Of a stretch of 59,268 nt of DNA, positions 20,883-29,928 are shown piece after piece. The stretch is from Pseudomonas sp. S37 (lineage in GTDB: Bacteria > Pseudomonadota > Gammaproteobacteria > Pseudomonadales > Pseudomonadaceae). Position 1 is the stretch's first letter; each line of letters starts with the position of its first letter. Position numbers and translations under genes: made by a program. Under the pieces are notes generated by a model that saw only the letters and a list, made by a program, of their open reading frames with translations, made no database searches and had not been told where the DNA came from. The stretch spans positions 1 to 59,268 of the forward strand of contig NZ_JACVZC010000025.1 in the NCBI RefSeq assembly GCF_016658545.1, read 5' to 3'.

Positions 20883-21374
20883 ATGATCTTCGAGGAGCAG
20901 TTCCAGCACGTCGAACGGCAGTTTCTGTGGCACAGACAAACATTGCACACCACCTCAGGCCTGAGCTTCCGTTCCAACAGCACGTCCTGGATCGGCTTTC
21001 ATGAAGCCTTCAAGGGCGAGGAAGGTACCGAGTTGGTGATAGGCGAACACAGCGAGATCGTGATCAATTTCGATCAGGAGGTCGAATGCCTGCGCCTGGA
21101 ATATTATGTGGTCAGCGACTTTCTCTGCGATGAGCTGCACATGCTGTTTGATACCGAAAGCCATGAGTTCGACATGGTTGCCCCGCCCCCGCGCAATTTC
21201 TATTGGCTAACGCTGGAAGGCAGCGGTTTCCGTGACCTGCGCCCCGGGCCCATCGCCACCAACCCCTACCACCAAGTGATTGACGGGCCATTCCGGCGCC
21301 TGACCATCTCCACGTCCCACGCAGGCACCGTGCACATCCGCAAGCTTGAATGGACCGGCACCCACCGCCATTGA
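20883..21374 (+). CDS. Conserved hypothetical protein, 163 residues
   Basis: I do not recognise the family. The protein is acidic and beta-rich, has no signal peptide or membrane segment, and contains WIGFHEAFKGEEGTELVIGE, a Leu/Tyr-rich stretch (CLRLEYYVVSDFLCDEL) and PPPRNFYWLTLEGSGFRDL. A strong AGGAGG at 20868-20873 supports the ATG. It is divergent from the amine oxidase and 78 bp before bioA on the same strand, so co-transcription with bioA is possible. Function is not inferred. Confidence 0.75.
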   Translation: MIFEEQFQHVERQFLWHRQTLHTTSGLSFRSNSTSWIGFHEAFKGEEGTELVIGEHSEIVINFDQEVECLRLEYYVVSDFLCDELHMLFDTESHEFDMVAPPPRNFYWLTLEGSGFRDLRPGPIATNPYHQVIDGPFRRLTISTSHAGTVHIRKLEWTGTHRH

Positions 21375-21452
21375 AGGCGGCGGTTGTCCTGCCCGGCGGC
21401 ATTGCTTAGGCTTACGCGGTCGAACCACGCCGCAAAGCCAGGAGAAGTGCCC

Positions 21453-22859
21453 ATGGGCCTGAATGATCAGTGGATGCAACGCGACCTCAAGGTCTTGTGG
21501 CACCCCTGCACCCAGATGAAAGACCACGAGCAGCTGCCGCTGATCCCGATCAAGCGCGGCGAAGGCGTGTGGCTGGAAGACTTCGAAGGCAAGCGCTACC
21601 TGGATGCAGTGAGCAGCTGGTGGGTCAACGTGTTCGGCCATGCCAACCCTCGTATCAACCAGCGCATCAAGGACCAGGTCGACCAGCTGGAGCACGTGAT
21701 CCTGGCCGGCTTCAGCCACCAGCCGGTGATCGAACTGTCCGAGCGCCTGGTGGCCATGACCCCGGCCGGCCTCGACCGAGTGTTCTATGCCGACAACGGG
21801 TCGTCGTGCATCGAAGTGGCACTGAAGATGAGCTTCCATTACTGGCAGAACGTCGGCAAGCCAGGCAAGAAGCGCTTTGTCACCCTGACCAACAGCTACC
21901 ACGGCGAAACCATTGCCGCGATGTCGGTGGGCGATGTGCCGCTGTTCACCGAAACCTACAAGGCACTGCTGCTCGATACCATCAAGGTGCCGAGCCCGGA
22001 CTGCTACCTGCGCCCCGAAGGCATGGGCTGGGAAGAGCACTCGCGCAACATGTTCCAGGCCATGGAACAGACCCTGGCCGAGCACCACGAGAGCATTTCG
22101 GCGGTGATCGTCGAGCCGCTGATCCAGGGTGCCGGTGGCATGCGCATGTATCACCCGGTGTACCTCAAGCTGCTGCGCGAAGCCTGCGACCGCTACGACG
22201 TGCACCTGATCCACGATGAAATTGCCGTGGGCTTCGGCCGCACCGGCACGATGTTCGCCTGCGAGCAGGCCGGCATCCGCCCGGACTTCCTGTGCCTGTC
22301 CAAGGCCCTGACCGGCGGTTACCTGCCGTTGGCTGCCTGCCTGACCACCGACAAGGTGTACCAGGCGTTCTACGACGACTACCCGACCTTGCGCGCGTTC
22401 CTGCACTCGCACAGCTACACCGGCAACCCACTGGCGTGCGCGGCGGCGCTGGCCACCCTGGACATCTTCGAACAAGACAACGTGATCGAGGCCAACAAGG
22501 CCCTGGCCACGCGCATGGCCAGCGCCACTGCACACCTGGCCGACCACGCCCACGTGGCCGAAATCCGCCAGACCGGCATGGCCCTGGCCATCGAGATGGT
22601 TCAGGACAAGGCGGGCAAGGTTGCCTACCCGTGGCAGCAGCGGCGTGGCCTGAAGGTGTTCGAGCATGCCCTGACCCGCGGTGCCCTGCTGCGTCCGCTG
22701 GGCAGCGTGGTGTACTTCCTGCCGCCGTACGTGATTACCCCGGAGCAGATCGACTTCCTCGCCGAGGTGGCCAGCGAAGGCATCGACATTGCCACCCGCG
22801 ACAGCGTCAGCGTGGCGGTGCCGGCCAACTTCCACCCCGACTTCCGCGACCCGGGCTAA
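21453..22859 (+). CDS. bioA: Adenosylmethionine-8-amino-7-oxononanoate aminotransferase
   Basis: BioA is a class III PLP aminotransferase that transfers the amino group of SAM to 8-amino-7-oxononanoate, making 7,8-diaminononanoate in biotin synthesis. The 468-residue protein begins LWHPCTQMKDHE, contains AVSSWWVNVFGH, YADNGSSCIEVALKM, SYHGETIAAMSVG, HDEIAVGFGRTG and CLSKALTGG with PLP-lysine Lys284. The start at 21453 has AGGAGA upstream. No other biotin gene is in the window, so bioA is unlinked here. Confidence 0.95.
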   Translation: MGLNDQWMQRDLKVLWHPCTQMKDHEQLPLIPIKRGEGVWLEDFEGKRYLDAVSSWWVNVFGHANPRINQRIKDQVDQLEHVILAGFSHQPVIELSERLVAMTPAGLDRVFYADNGSSCIEVALKMSFHYWQNVGKPGKKRFVTLTNSYHGETIAAMSVGDVPLFTETYKALLLDTIKVPSPDCYLRPEGMGWEEHSRNMFQAMEQTLAEHHESISAVIVEPLIQGAGGMRMYHPVYLKLLREACDRYDVHLIHDEIAVGFGRTGTMFACEQAGIRPDFLCLSKALTGGYLPLAACLTTDKVYQAFYDDYPTLRAFLHSHSYTGNPLACAAALATLDIFEQDNVIEANKALATRMASATAHLADHAHVAEIRQTGMALAIEMVQDKAGKVAYPWQQRRGLKVFEHALTRGALLRPLGSVVYFLPPYVITPEQIDFLAEVASEGIDIATRDSVSVAVPANFHPDFRDPG

Positions 22860-22884
22860 CAAACCTGTAAGCCCACCGCCGAAC

Positions 22885-22963
22885 TCTGTGGGAGCGGGTT
22901 TACCCGCGAATGCGATAGTGGATCCACCGCCGCCTTCGCGGGTAAACCCGCTCCCACAGAGGA
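22885..22963. repeat. REP inverted pair
   Basis: Arms TGTGGGAGCGGGTTTACCCG and CGGGTAAACCCGCTCCCACA with a 20-bp centre, in the bioA-rsmE gap. Confidence 0.9.
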
Positions 22964-22993
22964 TGATGTCAACGCCCTATTCCGAGCTGAACC

Positions 22994-23713
22994 ATGAGAC
23001 TGTCCCGCTTCTTCATCGACGCCCCCCTGAGCCTTGGCGAGCATGACCTGCCCGAGGCTCAGGCCCACTACATCGGCCGCGTGCTGCGCATGGCCGCCGG
23101 CGACGCCGTGCAGCTGTTTGACGGCAGCGGCCAGGAATACCTTGGCCAATTGCTCGAGGTGGGCAAGAAAACCGTGCGCGTCAGCCTCGACCAGGCCTTC
23201 GCCGGCCAGGCCGATTCGCCCCTGCACGTACACCTTGGCCAGGGCCTTTCGCGTGGCGAGCGCATGGACTGGGCGATCCAGAAGGCCACCGAACTGGGCG
23301 CCAACGCCATCACCCCGATCGTCAGCGAACGTTGCGAAGTGCGCCTGAAGGACGAGCGCGCCGACAAGCGCCTGGCCCACTGGCGCCAAGTGGCGATCAG
23401 CGCTTGCGAACAATGCGGCCGCTCGACCTTGCCGGTCATCCACCCGCCAGTGACCCTGGCTGAATGGCTTGGCAGCAGTAAAGCTGACCTGAAACTGGTG
23501 CTGCACCCGGTTGCCGAGCCACTTAGCAGCCACGACAAGCCTGCGACCCTGGCCTTCCTGATCGGCCCCGAAGGTGGCCTGAGCGAAGCCGAAGTCGAGC
23601 AGGCCAAGGCCGCCGGTTTCCACGCTGCACGCCTTGGCCCACGCGTGCTGCGCACCGAGACCGCGCCGGTGGTGGCGTTGTCGGTGGCACAGCAGTTGTG
23701 GGGCGACTTTTAA
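22994..23713 (+). CDS. rsmE: 16S rRNA (uracil-1498-N3)-methyltransferase
   Basis: RsmE methylates N3 of U1498 in 16S rRNA with SAM. The 239-residue protein has the family N-terminus (MRLSRFFID, HYIGRVLRM) with a PUA-like domain, then the SPOUT knot domain: RMDWAIQKATELG, ISACEQCGRS and FLIGPEGGLSEAEVEQA. It ends directly against the stop of the convergent hemolysin III gene, with no spacer. Confidence 0.96.
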   Translation: MRLSRFFIDAPLSLGEHDLPEAQAHYIGRVLRMAAGDAVQLFDGSGQEYLGQLLEVGKKTVRVSLDQAFAGQADSPLHVHLGQGLSRGERMDWAIQKATELGANAITPIVSERCEVRLKDERADKRLAHWRQVAISACEQCGRSTLPVIHPPVTLAEWLGSSKADLKLVLHPVAEPLSSHDKPATLAFLIGPEGGLSEAEVEQAKAAGFHAARLGPRVLRTETAPVVALSVAQQLWGDF

Positions 23714-24331
23714 CTAACGCACGTAGAACGACACGGCCACGAAGTGCATAAGGCTGCCGACAATCACGAACAGGTGCCAGATGCCATGCGCATGGCGCAA
23801 GCGGCTGTCGAGGGCGAAGAAGATGATGCCGACGGTGTAGAACACGCCGCCGGCAGCCAGCCAGGCAAAGCCTGCAGTGCCCAGTGAGTGCAGTAGCGGC
23901 TTGACCGCCACCAGCACGATCCAGCCCATCACCGCGTAAATGATGATCGACAGGATCCGCGCCTCGGAGCGCGGCTTGATCTCTTGCAGCATGCCGATCA
24001 CCGCCAGCCCCCAGACCACGCCGAACAGGCTCCAGCCCCAAGGGCCGCGCAGGCTGACCAGGCAGAACGGCGTGTAGCTGCCGGCGATCAGCAGGTAGAT
24101 CGACAGGTGATCGAGCTTGCGCATGATCACCTTCGCCCGCCCGCGGGTGCTGTGGTACAGGGTGGAGATGCTGTACAGCAACAGCAACGTGCTGCCGTAG
24201 ATGGAGAAACTGACGATCTTCCACGGGTCGCCTTGCAGGCCCGCTACCACGATCAGCCAGATGGCACCGATACAGGCCAGGACAGCACCGACCAGGTGGG
24301 TCCAGGCGTTGAAGCGTTCACCGTAATACAT
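23714..24331 (-). CDS. Hemolysin III / TrhA (PAQR-like) membrane protein
   Basis: A 205-residue protein with seven hydrophobic segments and the family signatures ERFNAWTHLVGAVLACIGA near the N-terminus, STLYHSTRG (conserved His) and the C-terminal HAIWHLFV-like GIWHLFVIVGSLMHF. TrhA/PAQR-type proteins are proposed to help keep membrane fluidity; haemolysis is historical naming. The metal-site Ser/Asp/His pattern is present (YHS, DHLS, HLF...H). It ends flush against rsmE. Confidence 0.92.
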   Translation of the reverse strand: MYYGERFNAWTHLVGAVLACIGAIWLIVVAGLQGDPWKIVSFSIYGSTLLLLYSISTLYHSTRGRAKVIMRKLDHLSIYLLIAGSYTPFCLVSLRGPWGWSLFGVVWGLAVIGMLQEIKPRSEARILSIIIYAVMGWIVLVAVKPLLHSLGTAGFAWLAAGGVFYTVGIIFFALDSRLRHAHGIWHLFVIVGSLMHFVAVSFYVR

Positions 24332-24379
24332 GCAAACACAGACCTCCTGAGGTGGGCTGGGTTCCTGATGATGTCTGTT

Positions 24380-24459
24380 CCGGCCTCTTCGCGGGTGAAC
24401 CCGCTCCTACACTGGTTACGCGTATCGTTGTAGGAGCGGGTTTACCCGCGAAGAGGCCC
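24380..24459. repeat. REP inverted pair
   Basis: Arms CCGGCCTCTTCGCGGGTGAA and GGGTTTACCCGCGAAGAGG, with CTCCTACA variants at the inner ends. It is between the hemolysin III and chpC-like genes. Confidence 0.88.
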
Positions 24460-24472
24460 TATACCTCACATC

Positions 24473-24946
24473 CTACCCAAGCTCAGGTTGCAGTTCCGCG
24501 TCACGCACCAGCCTTTCCAGCCCCACAAGGTCCGGCACCCGTGCCACCTGCTCGCCCACCTGCACCGCCGCCAGTTCCAGCCGGCCCAGCGCTACATCCA
24601 CATAGTTGAGCTGGCTGTCGAGCTTGCACGAGCGCGGAATGTCCTGCAGCAGCAGCGCCAGGTAGCGCAGGCCGGTATCACCCAGGGCATTGAGCACCAC
24701 CACCCGCGCCCGGTCCCCGCAGGGTGTCTCACCGCCGCAAGCCGCCTCGAAACCGATCAGCGGCAGGTGCTGCTGGCGCCAGTCGATCCAGCCCAGGTGC
24801 CAGGCCGGGTCGCCGTGTTGGCACACCAGGTTGCGCTGGCCACTCAACTCGGCCACCGCCACATTGGGTAGCACCAGGGTGCGGTCACCCAAGGGCAGCA
24901 ACAGCCCGGTCAGGCTGCTGCGCTGGCCGGCGATCAGTTCAAGCAT
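24473..24946 (-). CDS. chpC: CheW-domain protein at the end of the Pil-Chp operon (ChpC-like)
   Basis: The 157-residue protein has a CheW-like scaffold pattern: LLLPLGDRTLVLPNVAVAEL, LGWIDWRQQHLPLIGFE and a final VPDLVGLERL segment. CheW proteins couple receptors to the CheA kinase. The ATG at 24946 overlaps the chpA stop by 8 bp (ATGCTTGA), showing translational coupling. By position it matches chpC of P. aeruginosa. Confidence 0.85.
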   Translation of the reverse strand: MLELIAGQRSSLTGLLLPLGDRTLVLPNVAVAELSGQRNLVCQHGDPAWHLGWIDWRQQHLPLIGFEAACGGETPCGDRARVVVLNALGDTGLRYLALLLQDIPRSCKLDSQLNYVDVALGRLELAAVQVGEQVARVPDLVGLERLVRDAELQPELG

Positions 24947-27900
24947 GGGTCTGGCTCCAGTGGGCAATGCTCTGCAACAGCAGCGATTCCTGGTACGGCT
25001 TGCCCAGGTATTCGTTGACGCCGATGGCCATGGCGCGGTCGCGGTGCTTCTGCCCGGTGCGCGAGGTGATCATGATGATCGGCAGGTCTTTCAACCGCTC
25101 ATCACGGCGAATCCGCGTGGCCACCTCGAAACCGTCCATGCGCGGCATCTCGATATCCAGCAGCAACACGTCGGGGCGGTGCTCTTCCAGCAGGGCCATG
25201 GCATCGACCCCGTCCTTGGCCGTGAGCACGCTCATGCCGTGGCGCTCCAGCAGGCGGCTGGTGACCTTGCGCACCGTTACCGAGTCGTCCACTACCATCA
25301 CCAGCAAGGCGCGGCGCGGTGCCGGGCCAAGCAGTTGCCGCTGGCTGCCACCACCGGGCAAGCGCGCCAGGCGGCGCTGCTGGCCACGCAGTTGACCGAG
25401 CAGATCGAGAATCAGCACCACCCGGCCATCGCCCAGCAAGGTCGCCCCCGACAGCCCGGCCACCGCAGCAAACTGCGGCCCCAGGCTCTTCACCACAATC
25501 TCGCGGCTAGGCGACAGGGCGTCGGCCTGGATGGCAAACGACTGCTCCTTGGCATGCACCAGCAGCACCGGCAGCGGCACGCTCTGCCCCAGCAAGGCGG
25601 GGCGCGGCATGCCCTGCAGCAACTCGCCCAGGTAGCGCAGCTCGTATGCGTGGCCCGCGTAAACATAACGCGGCGTGTCCAGCTGGTAGCAGGCCGCCAG
25701 CTCTGCCGGCGGCACGCGGACGATGCCCTCGATGGTGTTGAGCGGGATGGCGTACTGCTCTTCACCCAGGTGCACCATCAAGGCGCGGTTGATCGACACG
25801 GTGAATGGCAGGCGGATCAGGAACCGCGCGCCCTTGCCCTGGGCCGACTCGATGCTCATCGAACCGCCCAGCTGCTTGACCTCTTCGTGCACCACGTCCA
25901 TGCCCAGTCCACGCCCGGAAATCTGGGTAATCTTCTCGGCAGTGGAAAAACCCGGGCGCAGGATGAACTGCAGGATTTCGTGGTCGCTCAAGTGCGCCTG
26001 CGGGTCCAGCAGGCCGCGCTTGATGGCCTTGCGCCGCACCGCCTCCAGCGGCACACCGGCGCCGTCGTCGGTCATTTCGATGACGATATCGGCACCTTCG
26101 TGCAGCAGGTTCAGGTGAATGGTGCCCTGCTCCGGTTTACCGGCAGCCAGGCGCATTTCGCGGCTTTCCAGGCCATGGTCGACGGCATTGCGCAGCATGT
26201 GTTCCAGCGGCGCCACCATGCGTTCAAGCACGCTGCGGTCCAGTTCGCCCTCGGCATTGCCGACCACCAGTTCCACCTGCTTGCCCAGCTCGCTGGCCAC
26301 CTGCCGCACCACCCGCTGCAGGCGCGGTACAAGGCGTTCGAACGGCACCATCAGGGTGGCTGTCAGGCCCTCCTGCAGCTGGCTGTTCACCCGTGCCTGC
26401 TGCTGCAGCAGGCTGTACGCCTCGTGGGCGCGCTGAGCCAGGGTTTCCTTCAGGTCGAGCAGGTCCGAGGCGGACTCGAACAGCGCCCGCGACAGCTGCT
26501 GCAACTGCGAGTGGCGGTCCAGCTCCAGCGGGTCGAAGTCGTCATAGGCATCACCTTCGAACGGCTGCCGGCTGGAGATCCGCCCTTGGGTCTCGATGTC
26601 CAGGCGCAGCAACTGGTCGCGCATGCGCTCAAGGGTGGTTTCCATCTCGTTGAGGGTGAACTGCGCATCGTTGACCTGCTGCTCGATGCGCCCACGGATG
26701 ATCGAGTGCTCACCGGCCAGGTTGCCCAGGTCGTCGAGCAGCTCGGCATCGACCTTGACCATGTCGCCCGGCGCCCGCTCCGGTGCCGCTGCTGGCGCTT
26801 CGGCGGTGCTGGCTTCTTGTGGTCCCTGGCCTGCCGCACTGTCGGTCAGCGCTGCGCTGCTGAAGTTGCGGATATAGTCGATCAGTGCCGTGGCGGCATG
26901 CAGCGGCTGGCCGAGGCGCACGGCATCAAGCATGTGCGCCAGGCGGTCATGGCAGTTCTGCAGCAAGGCGAACAGCGGCGCGCTCGGCGGCAGGCGGCCG
27001 GCAGCCAGCAGTTCGTAGAGAAATTCCAGTTCGTGGGCCAAGTCGCCGATCGGGGCAATCTCGACCATGCGCGCCACGCCCTTGAGGGTGTGCAGGTCGC
27101 GCATCAGGTTGTCCACCTCGACGCTGTTGCGCGGGTCGGCTTGCCAGCGGGCCAGGGCTGCGGCGGCGCTCTCGACGATGTCCGAGCTTTCTTCGAGGAA
27201 CACTTCCAGCAGTTCTTCGCCGGGGTTTTCCGGCGCTTCTACCTGCGCCTCGACGACCTCCGGCAACAAGGGCGGGCGTGGCAGCCCCAGGCCCAGGGAA
27301 TCGGCCAGGTCCATGTCCGGGTGTAGCGGCGTCACCGAATCGATACCCACCAGGCCGGTGGCATCCGGCGCCAGGGCCTGGTCCAGCAGCTTGCGCAGGC
27401 CGTCGACCAGCGCCGGGCGCGGCGGGATATCCTGCCCGGCCGCCACTTCGTCGAGCATGTCCAGCAGGGCTTCATGGGCTTGCTGTGCCTGGGCGAAGAA
27501 GGCTACGTCGGCAGGCAGGCTGCCCTCCTCCACGGCGCCGTACAGGTCGAGCAACGCTTCGCACACATCGTCCATCTGCCACAGGTCGGCCAGGTGCGCG
27601 GCATGGCCCAGGGTGGTCATTTCATCGAGCAGGGTGTCCAGCGCATCACGCTGACCGGGCTGCTGCTGCCAGCGTGACAGCAGTGATTCGGCATTGAGCA
27701 GGATATCCATGGCTTGGGCCAGGAAGCTGGCAACCTGCTGTGGGTCGCGCTTGCCGCGCCGCGCATGCTGCGGGTCGAGACGCAGGCTGGCCAGGCGCTC
27801 GTCCACGGCCTGGCCGACCTGTTCGATCAGCTCCGCGGCGCCGGGGATGGCTGCCAACGGCGTGCTGTCGAGTTGCGCCAGCCCCAGGTGGAACAACGAG

Positions 27901-29888
27901 CGTGCGGCCTCCAGCCATTCGACCTCGGCCATTTGCAGGGGCAACTGATGGCCCTTGTACTCACGAACCAGGCGGTCGAAGGCTGTGGCCAGTTCGGCGA
28001 CCGGCATCACACCGGCCATGGCAGCACTGCCCTTGAGCGTGTGCAGGGCACGTTGCAGGCCATCGCTGACCGGCGTGTCATGGCCATCGGCTGCCTGCAG
28101 GAAAGCGTCGAGGCTGGCCAGGTGGCCCTGCGCTTCAGCCCGGAAAATATCCAGCAACTGCGGGTCGAGGCCGTCGAGATCGGCAGCCGCCGGTGCATCA
28201 TTCTCGGCCAGGGCATGCAGGTGCCCGGCCAGCTGTTCGATTTCGCTCAATTGCGGCAGCTGGCCAGCGGCAAAGTCGGCCAGCAGGTCGGGCAGCTGCA
28301 CAAAGGCCTGCTGCAGGGCCACCACGCCTTCCGGGCTGAGCACGCTGCGGCCTTCGAGCACCCGGTTCAGCAGGTGCTCGGCGCCCCAGACCAGTTCGGC
28401 CACGGCCTCGGCATGCACCATGCGCCCACTGCCCTTGAGCGTATGCAGCGCCCGCCGCACTTCGCCCAGCGCTTCACGTTGCTGGTTGTCGGCACGCCAG
28501 CGCAGCCAGTGGCGCTCGATTTCCGGCAGCAACTCACCGGCCTCTTCAAGAAACACCTCGCGCAGTTCGTCATCGATGCCATCGCCGCTGTCATCCAGGC
28601 CTGCGCTAGCGTCGACCTGCGTACAGTGCACCCCCAGTGCTGCCAGGCTGGCCCGGGCCATGTCGATGAAGGGCTGGCCATCGGCCAACGGGTCGGCCAC
28701 CCGCCATTGCAGGTAGCATTCGGCGGCGCTAAGGGCCTCGGCCAAGTGGGCCAGCTCGTCGGCGGGCGGCTCTGTTTCCAGGTGCTGCAGCCAGCGCTGC
28801 ACATAGCCGGCACAGCCGGCAAACAGCTCGGCCACGGCTGGCAGCATCAACATCGCCAGTGCCCCTCGAATCTGCTGCAACAAGCCCGGCAAGGGTTGCA
28901 GGCGCTGGCGTGGCCAGCCGGACTCCAGGCAATCGCCGATCAGGTCCTTGGCCTGCTGCAGCACGTTCAGCGACTCGTTCAGCACCAACTGGCGAATCTC
29001 GGCCAGGTCCGAACCCGGCAGGCCGCCCTGGCCGTTTTCTTCCAGCGGGCCGACCATGCCATTGAGGGTGGCCTCGACGTACAGCAGCGCACCTGCAACA
29101 TCCATCAGCACGGCGTCATCCACGGCCCGCTCACCCTCGGCCAAGGCCTGCAACGCCAGCACCTGGTCGATGATCACCCGCCGCGGTTGCTGGAAACCCA
29201 GCACGGCCAGGGTGTCGGCCACATGGCGCAGTGGCGCCAGCAAAGCGTCAAGCTGCTCGCTGTGCTGGCGGTCACCGCGCACGAACTGGTCGAGGCGCTC
29301 CTTGATGCGCATCAGGTCGTCGCACAACGCGCTCACCACCGAGCGCAAGGCATCCCGGCCCGGCCCGGCCTGCAACTGGTCGCGCCAATTGCCCAGCGAC
29401 AGGTCGAGGTTGGCCAGGTCGTCGGAGCCGGCAAAGCGTTGCGCGGCGCCGCTGATCAGGCTGGCCTGGGCCAGTGGTTCGACGCCACGGCAGGCGCGCA
29501 ACTGGTTGAGCAGCGGCAGCATCACCAGGGGCAGGTCGTGGCGCGCACCGCGCAAGCGCTCAAGGTAGGACGGCAGTTGCTCAAGGCCACGGAACAGCGC
29601 GCCCAGGCAATCGCCCCGCGGGCTGACCTGGCCGTCGGCCAAGGCCTTGGCGAACAGTTCCAGTTCCTCGGCCAGGCGCGTGGCGCCACGCAGTTCGAGC
29701 ATGCGCAGGCAGCCGTGCACCTGGTGCAGGTTGTCGACCACGAAGGCCAGCATCGACAGGTCGCCCGGCTCGCCGGCAAAGCGCTCCAGGGCCTGGCGCG
29801 CCTGGCTCAGGCAGTCAAGGATGGTGGCCTTGGTCCAGGCCAGCGCCACCGTGTCGTGGCGCTCGGGGCTTGGTGCTGCTACGGCCAT
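24939..29888 (-). CDS. chpA: ChpA-type hybrid chemosensory histidine kinase, 1649 residues
   Basis: A CheA-like kinase for type IV pilus control. Three canonical Hpt motifs HTLKG carry His482, His616 and His933; an N-terminal degenerate HQVHG has His55. The kinase core follows: N box NAVDHG (1234-1239), G1 DDGAG (1274-1278), GRGLGM (1325-1330), then a CheW-like domain (about 1365-1500) and a C-terminal receiver with Asp1534/1535, phospho-acceptor Asp1578, Thr1608 and Lys1630. It is clearly shorter than P. aeruginosa ChpA, which has more phosphotransfer modules. It follows pilJ directly and overlaps the chpC-like gene. Confidence 0.95.
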   Translation of the reverse strand: MAVAAPSPERHDTVALAWTKATILDCLSQARQALERFAGEPGDLSMLAFVVDNLHQVHGCLRMLELRGATRLAEELELFAKALADGQVSPRGDCLGALFRGLEQLPSYLERLRGARHDLPLVMLPLLNQLRACRGVEPLAQASLISGAAQRFAGSDDLANLDLSLGNWRDQLQAGPGRDALRSVVSALCDDLMRIKERLDQFVRGDRQHSEQLDALLAPLRHVADTLAVLGFQQPRRVIIDQVLALQALAEGERAVDDAVLMDVAGALLYVEATLNGMVGPLEENGQGGLPGSDLAEIRQLVLNESLNVLQQAKDLIGDCLESGWPRQRLQPLPGLLQQIRGALAMLMLPAVAELFAGCAGYVQRWLQHLETEPPADELAHLAEALSAAECYLQWRVADPLADGQPFIDMARASLAALGVHCTQVDASAGLDDSGDGIDDELREVFLEEAGELLPEIERHWLRWRADNQQREALGEVRRALHTLKGSGRMVHAEAVAELVWGAEHLLNRVLEGRSVLSPEGVVALQQAFVQLPDLLADFAAGQLPQLSEIEQLAGHLHALAENDAPAAADLDGLDPQLLDIFRAEAQGHLASLDAFLQAADGHDTPVSDGLQRALHTLKGSAAMAGVMPVAELATAFDRLVREYKGHQLPLQMAEVEWLEAARSLFHLGLAQLDSTPLAAIPGAAELIEQVGQAVDERLASLRLDPQHARRGKRDPQQVASFLAQAMDILLNAESLLSRWQQQPGQRDALDTLLDEMTTLGHAAHLADLWQMDDVCEALLDLYGAVEEGSLPADVAFFAQAQQAHEALLDMLDEVAAGQDIPPRPALVDGLRKLLDQALAPDATGLVGIDSVTPLHPDMDLADSLGLGLPRPPLLPEVVEAQVEAPENPGEELLEVFLEESSDIVESAAAALARWQADPRNSVEVDNLMRDLHTLKGVARMVEIAPIGDLAHELEFLYELLAAGRLPPSAPLFALLQNCHDRLAHMLDAVRLGQPLHAATALIDYIRNFSSAALTDSAAGQGPQEASTAEAPAAAPERAPGDMVKVDAELLDDLGNLAGEHSIIRGRIEQQVNDAQFTLNEMETTLERMRDQLLRLDIETQGRISSRQPFEGDAYDDFDPLELDRHSQLQQLSRALFESASDLLDLKETLAQRAHEAYSLLQQQARVNSQLQEGLTATLMVPFERLVPRLQRVVRQVASELGKQVELVVGNAEGELDRSVLERMVAPLEHMLRNAVDHGLESREMRLAAGKPEQGTIHLNLLHEGADIVIEMTDDGAGVPLEAVRRKAIKRGLLDPQAHLSDHEILQFILRPGFSTAEKITQISGRGLGMDVVHEEVKQLGGSMSIESAQGKGARFLIRLPFTVSINRALMVHLGEEQYAIPLNTIEGIVRVPPAELAACYQLDTPRYVYAGHAYELRYLGELLQGMPRPALLGQSVPLPVLLVHAKEQSFAIQADALSPSREIVVKSLGPQFAAVAGLSGATLLGDGRVVLILDLLGQLRGQQRRLARLPGGGSQRQLLGPAPRRALLVMVVDDSVTVRKVTSRLLERHGMSVLTAKDGVDAMALLEEHRPDVLLLDIEMPRMDGFEVATRIRRDERLKDLPIIMITSRTGQKHRDRAMAIGVNEYLGKPYQESLLLQSIAHWSQTHA

Positions 29889-29928
29889 GGGTACTCCTCG
29901 GCGCAGTCCGGTTCATCAACAGGCCGCT

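Noticed and set aside
18893..21004. Plus-strand open frame of about 700 codons opposite the amine oxidase
   Set aside because: Shadow of the GC-rich amine oxidase gene; composition is Arg/His/Gly-rich without motifs.
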